A DNA stretch of 64,000 nt. Source: Yponomeuta sedellus. Its lineage: Eukaryota > Arthropoda > Insecta > Lepidoptera > Yponomeutidae. The DNA is taken from assembly GCA_934045075.1 (NCBI GenBank), contig OW203723.1:21541615-21605614 (forward strand), written 5' to 3'. Shown here piece by piece: positions 55,870 to 64,000 of this stretch. The notes beneath the pieces were generated by a model, which saw only the letters and a list, made by a program, of their open reading frames with translations, was not told the origin of the DNA and did no database searches. Each line of letters opens with the position of its first letter. The first letter of the stretch is position 1. The translations under genes were made by a program, and so were the position numbers.

Positions 55870-56085
55870 TGGTGTACAATTAAGAATTTTCTTCTTCTCC
55901 GATCTTTTACCTCCCAGGGGAGCATAGGTTTCAACCACAAATTTCCACATCTGACGGTGGTTCCCATTAGCTTCTGATTCGGGCCAGCTAGTGCCGATCG
56001 ACTTGGCCTCTTGTTCTATAGATCATTTCCAGGTTATCCTTGGCCGCCCCTCTTCCGCCCAAGGGGGCGTACGACGCAGTCATGG
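55870..56085 (-). pseudogene. Non-LTR retroposon protein fragment, minus strand
   Basis: Minus-strand frames give RTRGQVDRH, then a W-x-E-P region and WKFVVETYAPLGGKRSEKKK, resembling the end of a non-LTR protein of a different family from the RTE tails elsewhere. Stops and shifts interrupt it. Confidence 0.4.
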
Positions 56086-56424
56086 CTACTAAAAAAAATT
56101 GATTAGTTGTCTTTAGATGCTGACACGTTTTTAGTTTCAATACCTAGATGAACAAATTAGGATATTTTGTTTAATGCGTCATTCTTGAATCGCCCTTGGT
56201 TGTCGTGGCATAACCTGATCATGGTAGGTAAGCATGTTACGAATTACGCCCCGTATCACAGTGGCTTCGATGCAATGATTCATTTGGGTGTGGAATGAAT
56301 TAATAACACGATACTTTACCTGCTCATTATTGTTTCGTTTCGCTATTACATCACCCGTGCAGTTGCAATTTAGTCATCTCGAATTCCACGCAACTCACAG
56401 GAAGTGGTTTTCTGTGTACCTTTT

Positions 56425-56526
56425 GCCAGTTTCCGAATTCAGAACTTCGAAATTCTTAGAAAAGTGGGTGACAGAACGTTATTTAATGAATTTACTTTGT
56501 GAAATTCTGAATTCACAAACCGTCTC
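56425..56526. mobile_element. MITE related to 43222-43359
   Basis: GCCAGTTTCCGAATTCAGAAC ... GTGACAGAACGTTATTTAATG ... AAATTCTGAATTCACAAACCG. Inverted ends are present but diverged; no clear target duplication. Confidence 0.65.
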
Positions 56527-56837
56527 TACCTGTCCTTCTCGGCTACTCTGTGAACTTCATTTGGAACTTGGGACGGTTCTTATTCATGCATCTTTAGTGC
56601 TAGTTTTGAACGAAAAGTGTTTTCATGTTTTCGCAGTACCCTCACTGCGAAAACATTTATGATATCCATATATTTGTGTTCGGTGGAAGCGCTGGCGATC
56701 GATTCGGCCTAGAGGCTGAAAATTTAGTGCTAGCTTGTAGAGGGGCGAAATTTGTGAAGAAATTGCATTGGAAACCGATCCCCGCTGCGGTTTCGTCTTG
56801 TTTAGATTGTAGAAATGACCTATCATCACCCTAAGAT

Positions 56838-57040
56838 TATAAAGGCGAAAGTTTGGAGTGTGTATGTTGGTTACTTCTTCACGTCTAAATGGCTGGAGCG
56901 ATTTGAATAAAATTTGGTATCGAGTTAGCTGACACCTTGAATTAAAACATAGGCTACGTTTTACTGAAGGAACATGTATTGTTCCCATGGGAAAATCGAT
57001 GAACCGCGGGTAACACCCCGGGGCAGGATATAAAATGCTG
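56838..57040 (+). repeat. Family H repeat, uninterrupted
   Basis: AAGGCGAAAGTTTGGAGTGTG, CATAGGCTACGTTTTACTG, GAAAATCGATGAACCGCGGG. The intact reference for the interrupted copy at 31170-31480. Confidence 0.7.
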
Positions 57041-57065
57041 GTATATTTTAAGAGTGTGGACAGTA

Positions 57066-57246
57066 TCTTCTATAATATAAAAATGAATCCCTGAATGTGT
57101 TGGTAAGCGCAAATCTCGAGAGCAGCCGAACCGATTTCGCTAATTAATTTTTAGAATATTCCTTGAAGTACGAGGATGGTTCTTACGGAAAGAAAAATAT
57201 TAAAGAATCGACTGTTAGGCGGAACAAAGTTTGCTGGGTCAGCTAG
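57066..57246 (+). mobile_element. Small non-autonomous Helitron (about 180 bp)
   Basis: It starts TCTTCTATAATATAAAAATG after an A and ends GGTCAGCTAG (57243-57246 is CTAG) before a T. A hairpin GGCGGAAC-AAA-GTTTGCT with a bulge precedes CTAG by about 8 nt, as in Helitron 3' ends. Confidence 0.8.
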
Positions 57247-57464
57247 TACTATAATATAAATTTAGTGATAAAGGTACAACCGACCGGAACAATGCAAAAA
57301 TGGAATGTCAATGTTGAATGTTGCTATAATTAAGAAAGTCTTTAAAAAAAATACTTTTTCACATGTTGAAATAGTTTTTTTCGAACTACCTCAGTCTGGG
57401 TGTTCTCCTATGTTTCTAAATTAGAGATAGAGAACACTTTATTGCACAAGCAGAAAAAAGAAGC

Positions 57465-57637
57465 CTCTGTAGCGCATCTGCCATGCAAGAGGTCCCGGGT
57501 GCGAAACCCGGCTGGGGCCAAAAAAACTCCAGGTCTTGGATGTTTACACGTTTGTGATGTCGCTGTTTCTGGTTCCCACGACACAGGGTATCCTAGTGTG
57601 GGGCCAGAAGCAATATATGTGCCTGATGTAAATGTTA
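57465..57637 (+). repeat. SINE-A copy, head shortened
   Basis: CCTCTGTAGCGCATCTGCC, GGTCCCGGGTGCGAAACCCG, then the body to GTGTGGGGCCAGAAGCAATA. About 8 bp of the head are missing between CTGT and AGCGC. Confidence 0.8.
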
Positions 57638-57954
57638 ATATAGTGGTATTTAAAAAAAAAACTTTTCTAGCCCTTATGCAAAGCTTGCCAATTCGCAAGT
57701 TCCATCGAACGAACAATACGCAGTCAATTTAATCACAGCGGTCGTACAGTACGTTAACTAAATTATAGTTGCAATTAACAAGTTGATTAATGTTTCCTTT
57801 TGCAGCAATTGGATACTGATCTATTCATTCTGTATCTTATTTGTATACGCCGGTTTCGCAAGGACCTGGGGCAGGGGTGGCGAACTAATGGCACGCGAAT
57901 CTCATGCATAATTTTCTGCGTAAAATGTTGGGCGAGGTCTTTTTTCTTTCTAAC

Positions 57955-58290
57955 CCTTGAATGTCCCCGTTGCTGGGTAACGGGTCTCTTTCTGCATCGC
58001 AGGAAGGTTAGGCCGTACTCCACCACAGAGGCCAAGTATAGGTTGGTGGAGGATTGTAAGACAGTGGTGGGTCTAACTGTCAGATGCTATCGAGCCGCCC
58101 TCAAGGCCTCTGATATGGCTTAACGACTGCCATTGCATGACAGCCGGCACCAACGGCTTAACATGCCTTGCGAAGCATAGAAGCTCTCGTAAAATGCCAC
58201 TAGCAGTAGTCCTGGACCTGACCGTGCCTGTTATTGCTTAACTCAAGTGATTGATTCCAATCATTCGGTTCGACTAGGCCACGAGCGCTT
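57955..58290 (-). repeat. SINE-B copy, near full length
   Basis: The minus strand runs from GCGCTCGTGGCCTAGTCG (58290) through a shortened 5S-like head (near 58215-58250) to the GGGGACATTCAAGGGTTAG tail. Confidence 0.8.
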
Positions 58291-58302
58291 CTAAAGCGGT
58301 CC

Positions 58303-58405
58303 CATAATTCGCGCGCCAAACCCTGAACGATTCCAATTTCGTTACATAATTGCTATAGCAAACGTCAGGATTCCGACAGGATTTGGTGCGCATAATTAAG
58401 CGTCA
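58303..58405. repeat. Dispersed MITE-like repeat
   Basis: ATAATTCGCGCGCCAAACCC ... GATTCCAATTTCG ... AACGTCAGGATTCC ... GGATTTGGTGCGCATAAT. Ends are partly inverted (GCGCGCCAAACCCTGA / CAGGATTTGGTGCGC). Confidence 0.6.
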
Positions 58406-58802
58406 GGCTTGTGTTTTCAAAAGTTGTTGGAAATCACAAAACCTAATTTGGATGTTTCAAAAACATTTTCCGAGCTCTCCCTAGTAGCACAGTTCGCCTA
58501 ATATACCCACGGTTTCGGCATCCCTGACCGACCCAATGGAGCGTGCCTGAGCGCCGTTTCGATGCTTGGATTATTTGCGTGACAATAATGTTATTCAGAT
58601 TACTACACTCGGTGCCTTTGCAAAGAGTTTCGGTCGTGTTTGGAAATCGCCGAATTATTCCGGCGAGAACTGGCCACATGCGGACGTTTCGGCAATACCT
58701 ATACCTATTCACTTTATAATTAGTACACCGACACAACCGTTTTGTTCTTTCACGTTTCGGCTTGGTTCGATGACCTCTAGTGGTCGACTCGACCGCAACT
58801 AC

Positions 58803-59025
58803 TTTTCCGAAATTTTAAAATTCGAAGGCTTCATGCCTTACTATTCCGATGTAAAACGCCGAACAATGGTAATGTTGGGTAGCACTGCTTTAAAGCTAAT
58901 AATACCACCTACCCAGAACGTCTTTTCCGAAATTTTAAAATGCGAAGGCATGAAAATATTCCGATGTAAAACGCAGAACAATGGTAATGTTGGGTAGCAC
59001 TGCTTTAAAATTAATAATACAACCC
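58803..59025. repeat. Tandem duplication, about 115-120-bp unit
   Basis: TTTTCCGAAATTTTAAAATKC ... TTCCGATGTAAAACGC ... GGTAATGTTGGGTAGCACTG occurs twice in direct order with small indels. The open frame 58566-58997 crosses both units and repeats the same peptide words, so it is not a gene. Confidence 0.85.
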
Positions 59026-59057
59026 GTCTTTCTACTTTCCATGGGCAACTTTTCATC

Positions 59058-59168
59058 GTAAGGTGGTCTGGAAGAAATTGCTTTTATTGCCTATTGTACT
59101 ATGCCCCTCTGTAAATATTTTGTATTTGTTGCTTTTTTTCCAGTGTACAATACAGACTATTATTATCT
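59058..59168 (+). repeat. Family G non-LTR 3' tail
   Basis: GGTGGTCTGGAAGAAATTGC, GCCTATTGTACTATGCCCC and CAGTGTACAATACAGAC. Confidence 0.7.
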
Positions 59169-59211
59169 TATCAAAACAATAATAACTTCCACACATCACG
59201 ATTAACCAAGA

Positions 59212-59481
59212 ACCAAGGTCGAAGTCGTTGGTAGGCAGAACACAGAGTTAAAGTGGCGATGGGTGGGACACTTGGCTAGAAGGGAAGGCGGCCGGTGGAC
59301 CAGGGCAGTATCGGAGTGGTGGCCAAGGGAGGGAAGGAGGTTGGTAGGCAGACCACCGACACGATGGTCAGACGACATCGTGAGGGTTGCGGGTCAGAGA
59401 TGGATCAGATTATCACAGGACCGTGAGGAATGGCGCAATAAAAAGGAGGCCTATGCCCAGCAGTGGGTTGATGTAGGCTGA
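59212..59481 (+). CDS. RTE-like reverse transcriptase, intact C-terminal end (5'-truncated element)
   Basis: An open plus frame of about 89 codons reads QNTELKWRWVGHLARREGGR, ... VGRPPTRWSDDIVRVAGQRW, ... QDREEWRNKKEAYAQQW and a stop at 59479-59481. This is the conserved C-terminal tail of RTE-class non-LTR proteins, here without stops or shifts, unlike the copies at 15135, 33070 and 52385. The catalytic part is missing, as expected for 5' truncation during retroposition, so it cannot act alone. Confidence 0.75.
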   Translation, partial: TKVEVVGRQNTELKWRWVGHLARREGGRWTRAVSEWWPREGRRLVGRPPTRWSDDIVRVAGQRWIRLSQDREEWRNKKEAYAQQWVDVG

Positions 59482-59924
59482 TTATAGAAAGATGGATCAC
59501 GATCACTTGTCCTGGTCCCTTTATTAGGGACCACTTTATTGCCCAAAAAAACATTAACAAAATCTTGGGTAATGTATACGTACAATGTGATTAAATCAAA
59601 ATCATTAAATTGACATCGATTGGGGTTGATAATTCTTGAAATTAATGAGATGCATGCATGACCTACGACGAGCAAACAACTTGATGGACATTATTGCTTC
59701 CCGTATTTTAACGATTTAGCTCAGAGGTTTGTTTACAATTTCACACGTTGAAGAGTATTTATTTTATTAATTGAAAAAAGTCACATACAATCAAATTACT
59801 TAAACTAAGAAAATTAAGAAATAATAATTATAACAATAAAAAAAATTACAAAAGTCAATAATTATATTAAAATAAAATTCATTCACAAAAAGTTTCGTTA
59901 AAAATAAAAACAGTGTAATCATGT
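59482..59924. other. No feature recognised
   Basis: Very AT-rich towards the right end. Confidence 0.45.
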
Positions 59925-60172
59925 GGGTACAGTGATATCGTTCCGATGTTAAAACCTAACTGCAAAGTAGGTAGTCGGGGCTGTAAGTAATGCAATTTGC
60001 TTAAGTCAGATGTCGCTGCCTGTACGTAATACAGAGAATATTGTAAAGAGGTTCGAAATTTCACTGATGCCGTGAGTCGCCCATTGGCTCAATTGGTAGA
60101 GCGCTGGTACGGATAGCCAGAGGTTGCGGGTTCGAATCCCGGCATGGGTGAAATTTTTGGCCTCTAAATAGG
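59925..60172 (+). repeat. Family C element, copy 3, with tRNA-like cassette
   Basis: AATCATGTGGGTACAGTGAT ... TAATACAGAGAATATTGTAA ... then a tRNA-like cassette at about 60080-60150 (D arm GCTC/GAGC, anticodon arm CTGGT-ACGGATA-GCCAG, T loop TTCGAAT) and GGCCTCTAAATAGGTTTTT. Opposite orientation to the copies at 22-23 kb. Confidence 0.8.
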
Positions 60173-60404
60173 TTTTTAAAAAAGTTTCGTCAGAACTAAA
60201 AATAGAAAATTAAAACAAAACATTCAAAGAAAAACAAAAAACACTAAGAGAATAAGCCGCCCCGGGGCACATCTGACCCAAAGGTGCCCACTACGCTGGC
60301 GGCGTTACCTCGCTGCACTGCAAGGGAAATTCTTTGCATAAGATTGCATTTCACATGTCGATCAAAGTTTAATGAAATACGTTAATTACGTTGTAAAAAT
60401 ATAG

Positions 60405-60790
60405 AAAAGTTGATGATATCAACCCTTTGTTTTTCCCCACTGCAGGGGCAGGAAGCAGGAAGGTTGGGCCGTGCTCCACCACGTAGCCGAGTCCAGGTTG
60501 GTGTAGGATTGTAATACAGTAGCGGGCCTTACTGTCAGAAGTTATCAAGCCGCCCATAAGATCTCTGACATGGATAACGACTGCCAATACATGGACAGCT
60601 GGCACCAACGGCTTAACGTCCCGTACGAAGCAGGCGCTCGGATAAAATGCCACTAGCGGTAGTCACGGGATGGTCACCCATCCAATACCTGAACGTGCCT
60701 GGAACTGAGTGACTGTAATTAATCACTTGGGTAAGCCACAACCCAAGTGATTAATTCCAATCACTCAGTTCCACTAGGCTTGAGCGTTTC
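60405..60790 (-). repeat. SINE-B copy with inverted-duplicated head
   Basis: The 3' module is at the left (CCCCACTGCAGGGGCAGG, GTGGGCGGCTTGATAAC complement), the head at the right. The head sequence GGAACTGAGTGAYTG... appears twice as an inverted pair (60701-60732 and 60741-60772), forming a 32-bp stem with an 8-nt loop. Confidence 0.75.
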
Positions 60791-62034
60791 ACATTTCGAA
60801 GTAAGTTATACCAAATTCCACGACCTCCGGCATGGCAAGTCAGCCGTATGGTAACCGACCAACCAACGAGGCAGTCAAACAACTCCAGCATTAAGATGCG
60901 TTTCGACGATGTTGCACAGAATGACTAAGTTTTGTATATTCATATTTATTGTCGAAATTTGACAATAAATATATTTCATTCCGCTTCTATTCATCGTAGC
61001 AGTAAATTTTTGGTACGATGCGCAATATCGCCTTTAAACTATGCAAAAATCTTAATTCACTAAGATGTGTTACATTCGCGAGCAAAACCATGTTAAAACC
61101 TTGTCTCATTAAACTCTTCTAGCTTGATGGATGAGAAATGGACTATTTTGGCTTTCACAAGGTACTGAAGAATGTTAGTAGTCCAGGTGACTGTAAGCCA
61201 CCATCTTAGTGGCCTACAGTTTATTTAGTCATTTACTTGTCTCATTCAGTCCCAGCTAATACTAATATCGTATTACCGCAGCTTTACCTCAGCTCGCTTT
61301 ATTTTACTTACTGAATAAACATCAGTGGAATACAACACTAGTAAATATTTTGGCTACTGAAAGCTTATTGATTAGAGCTGTCTGACTAATAGGTCGCACA
61401 GGCGGCAGCAGAGGTCTGGTTTATAGAACTTGGATTTGGTTGTCAATGTCATGATTTTGGACAATTTTAATGGAAAACAGGATTACATTGATTCTGGCAT
61501 TGGTATGCATTGATAATGTTTCCCAGATTGCTTTATCGGTTAATAGGAAATGTCACGATATTAAAAGTATTCAATAAAATTGTGTCATCATACCTTTAAA
61601 ATCGGAAGTGCCGTCGTCACTATTACTAAAAGTAACCGTTCGTTAAGTTGGCATCCCTGCGCCAAAGTATGGCGGGATGCATCAATTAGTTGGGAAAGTC
61701 AGAACCGTGAGCTGGCTCTTTTACTGTTTTATTGGTGGAGGAAACATATCCTAACAATCCACAATACAGGGTCGCCCCCTAACATAGGCCACTAATGATA
61801 ATATAATGAATTTCCTTAGTTCCTTAAGTTCTATCATTTGCGTACCATTTTATTTCTATTTTTGCCGCTAGCCAGCTCCGGTTACTCTCTAATTCTACAG
61901 ACAGCACATCAGCCTTTACAACTTTACAAAAGGGCTACTATAACATATAAAGGATTATTTAGATGACAATGATGTCTGGAATTAAAACTAGTGCAATGCA
62001 TGACTTTGAAAAGACTGAGTTTGGAGTTTTTTTT
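60791..62034. other. No feature recognised
   Basis: About 1.2 kb without shared repeats or convincing ORFs. Confidence 0.45.
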
Positions 62035-62145
62035 TGCCATCTTCTCTCCAAAATGATCTAGATTTTGAAATGGACACCTTTGACTTGTAACGTTCATTAA
62101 GCCGCAGTTTCTGCGCTACTTTGAATAAAACCTTTTCATTTCACA
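62035..62145 (-). repeat. Dispersed repeat, partner of 25300-25420
   Basis: The complement gives AAAAGGTTTTATTCAAAGTA, GCGGCTTAATGAACGTTAC and ATTTCAAAATCTAGATC. Confidence 0.65.
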
Positions 62146-62711
62146 TACTTGCACTGTAATAGTTACGTTAAAGGCGACTTTGTTACAAAAATTTAAAGTT
62201 TGCTGAAGACTGTACATGATATATTATTTTATCTACCTACCTAACTTTAACTTAATAATAATTCGTGGGATTGGCAGCCTTTAGTGCCACCTATTTTCGG
62301 TCTAGTCTGGCCAGGGTGTGGCACAGGCAGACCTAATTTGCAGGCACATTTTATATTTGTATTGGGCGAGGACTAGTGGCTTATATTTTTATGGTGATGA
62401 AAACAGAACATAACCTTTTATTTCTGAATGACGACTGGTCATTTAAAAAAGTATTGCGAGAAAGTTATAATAAAGTGTTCTATATCTAAATTTACTTACA
62501 ATATTTTTTTTACAATGTACTGTTCAACAGCCTCTGTACAAAGTTTCAGTCTTCGTTTCGTTTCTGAACCAGTTTTCGAAACACTTTTTCCAGTCCGCCG
62601 CACATACCTCATTTACAGCCTGCTCAAACGCTGAATCTTCCGGCGACGGTAATTGTATCCCTTTGAGCTGAAATTTTATTTTCAGGAATAAAAAGAAGTC
62701 GTGCAGTGTTC
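62146..62711. other. No feature recognised
   Basis: AT-rich intron. Confidence 0.45.
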
Positions 62712-62937
62712 TGTGCGTCGCAAGGCACGTTAAGCCGTTGGTGCCGGCTGTCAAGTAGTGGCAGTCGTAAGCCACGTCAGAGGCCTTATGGGCGCCTTGG
62801 TAACTTCTGACAGCAAGGCCCGCCACTGCCTTACAATCCTCCACTAACCCGGACTTGGCCCGCGTGGTGGAGTATGGCCTAACCTTCCTGCGATGCAGGA
62901 AGATACCAGTAGGGGCATATAAAGGGTGGATAACACC
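62712..62937 (+). repeat. SINE-B copy, 5'-truncated
   Basis: GTGCGTCGCAAGGCACGTTA to GGGGCATATAAAGGGTGG-ATAAC, with a deletion in the GAGACCCGTGCCCC segment. Confidence 0.8.
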
Positions 62938-63015
62938 ATGCAGTGTTAGTCCACATAGTCAATCAATTATGATTTTTTGACTGCTTTGTTTGTCTAAAGG
63001 TATCACGTCTTATTA

Positions 63016-63854
63016 CTATGTCGGAGGTCGTTGTTTCGCTTCCCACTGTTCGCCACCGTAGGGAGGAGGGTTGTAAGTAGGGTGACCCAGGAGTTTGACC
63101 AGTGGCGAGCTATCCAGGAAGTCCCGCGTTTTTCGCGTGGTGTGGTCGGGTGCATTGTCGTTGTGAATCAGTACTGTGTTTGGTTGCTTCTTGCTCACAA
63201 CAGAGAAAACTTGCCAATCATTTGGTAGTATACCTTTCGACGTTGATGCTTCTTTTGTACCGTGAAGGAATTGATACCAAATCGCCAGTCACATTGGAAA
63301 AGCTCGCGGTCAAAATCTTCCCCCTGATTCTTCACTTTGGTAGGCATTGGTTGGTTGTGAAATACCCATACCGTCGACTGGCGATGGCTTGTTATAATAA
63401 AGCCACGACACTTGTAATGATGTCGTAAATATGCCGAGACGAGCCTGCTTCCAATATGTTGATCATATCATCAGGGCACCCTTCCACTCGGTTCTGCTTC
63501 TGAGCGTCGGTGAGGGTCTGCGGCATCCAGCGTAAATCTGTTCTCCTCACGTGAAGATGCATATGTAGAATCTCTTGAAGGGTTTCCGATCCCATCTACA
63601 GAAATACTGAATCATTTGATAAGTAACTCGCCAATTGTCTTGTATAAAATTTTTCACTACTAGCACGTTTTCCTCCGTAACAGCGGTCAAAGGGCGAACA
63701 CTTCTTTCTTCATCCCCTAAAATTAGTCGACCGAACTTAAATTCGATATGCCAAAGGCGGTTGCCTTGGAAGGGTCTTCAACCGTGAATGCCGTTTGAAG
63801 CCGTCAGGTTGATTCGTCCGATTTGAGGCGACACTTGAAATCGTTAAAAATCAT
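63016..63854 (-). pseudogene. Decayed mariner transposase
   Basis: Read from ATG 63854 downward, MIFNDFKCRLKSDEST, a stop, RLQTAFTVEDPSKATAFG resembles the N-terminal helix-turn-helix of mariner transposases. In 63392-63595, WMPQTLTDAQKQNRVEGCPD fits the HNLTEAQK region. In 63016-63198, VLIHNDNAPDHTTRKTRDFL carries the second catalytic Asp (HNDNA). Stops and frame changes separate the blocks. The protein diverges after LLGHPTYNPP, before the third catalytic Asp, so the C terminus is lost. The terminal repeats were not found. Confidence 0.75.
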
Positions 63855-64000
63855 AGCGCGAAAATGTTCACGGCGCGGCCCGATAATATAAATTGCTCGC
63901 AAAATATGGAGGGGATTTTGAAATTGGGACGTACCTATTTTTGTTAATCATATTTTCAATATATTAGAACTGGCCAGTCTCTCATACATAACTTTATTCA

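Larger units (their letters stand above)
6247..64000 (+). other. bun: Probable first intron of bunched (incomplete)
   Basis: No TSC-box-like leucine zipper or other host exon was recognised downstream of the donor. The rest of the window is therefore best read as intron, longer than 57 kb. Insect bunched genes do have long introns between the long-isoform exon and the shared 3' exons, with short-isoform promoters in between. This is inference from structure; another small gene could be nested here unnoticed. Confidence 0.6.

Noticed and set aside
58566..58997. 143-codon ORF as a gene
   Set aside because: It runs across a tandem duplication and repeats the same peptide words; it shows no domain.
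60080..60150. Functional tRNA gene
   Set aside because: The cloverleaf has stem mismatches and C at position 33, and the same sequence recurs inside a repeat family at 22.2 and 23.0 kb.

Overview
The window reads as nuclear DNA of a moth or butterfly (Lepidoptera), probably noctuid-like. It is AT-rich with sparse coding sequence. It contains small Helitrons with TC...CTAG ends inserted between A and T, tRNA-headed SINEs, many 3' tails of RTE-like retroposons of the type CAGCAGTGG...GATGATGAT, and numerous short inverted-repeat transposons. The species assignment is inference; the repeat structures are visible directly.

The only confident host gene is one large exon at 3542-6246 (plus strand). 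It is the long-isoform exon of bunched, the insect TSC22-domain family gene. It carries the two conserved motifs of long TSC22D proteins (FQITSV and FRRGRW-CMDYLD) followed by a glutamine/methionine-rich region, and it ends at a consensus splice donor (AAG/GTGAGT). The leader just upstream contains several short upstream ORFs. The exons for the C-terminal TSC-box/leucine zipper are not in the window, so everything from 6247 to 64000 is most simply the first part of a very long (>57 kb) intron. Short-isoform promoters could lie inside it. GC-rich islands at 7850-8225 and 51650-51960, a motif cluster at 8706-8770, and duplicated CCAAT/CRE segments at 44.6 and 47.9 kb are possible regulatory sites, none proven.

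Most other recognisable features are transposable elements. (1) SINE-A is a tRNA-derived SINE with five copies. (2) SINE-B is a family of about 350 bp whose head resembles 5S rRNA; two copies have 11-bp target-site duplications (TSDs). (3) SINE-D/E is a tRNA-headed family in which one head is joined to two different tails. (4) Family C carries an internal tRNA-like cloverleaf. (5) There are RTE-like 3' ends, one with an intact C-terminal reading frame, and a second class of non-LTR tail ending in TCTA repeats. (6) Several Harbinger-like elements have TWA target duplications, one holding a broken Myb/SANT-like reading frame. (7) Tc1/mariner-type MITEs and a decayed mariner transposase are present. 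(8) There are two small Helitrons. (9) A broken THAP-like gene lies near 44.9-45.8 kb. There are also exact or near-exact local tandem duplications (29.4, 34.9, 37.2 and 58.8 kb) and a long TTTC microsatellite.

Long stretches hold nothing I can identify and are listed as such. Repeat boundaries without a stated target duplication are approximate, since they come from comparing copies by eye.
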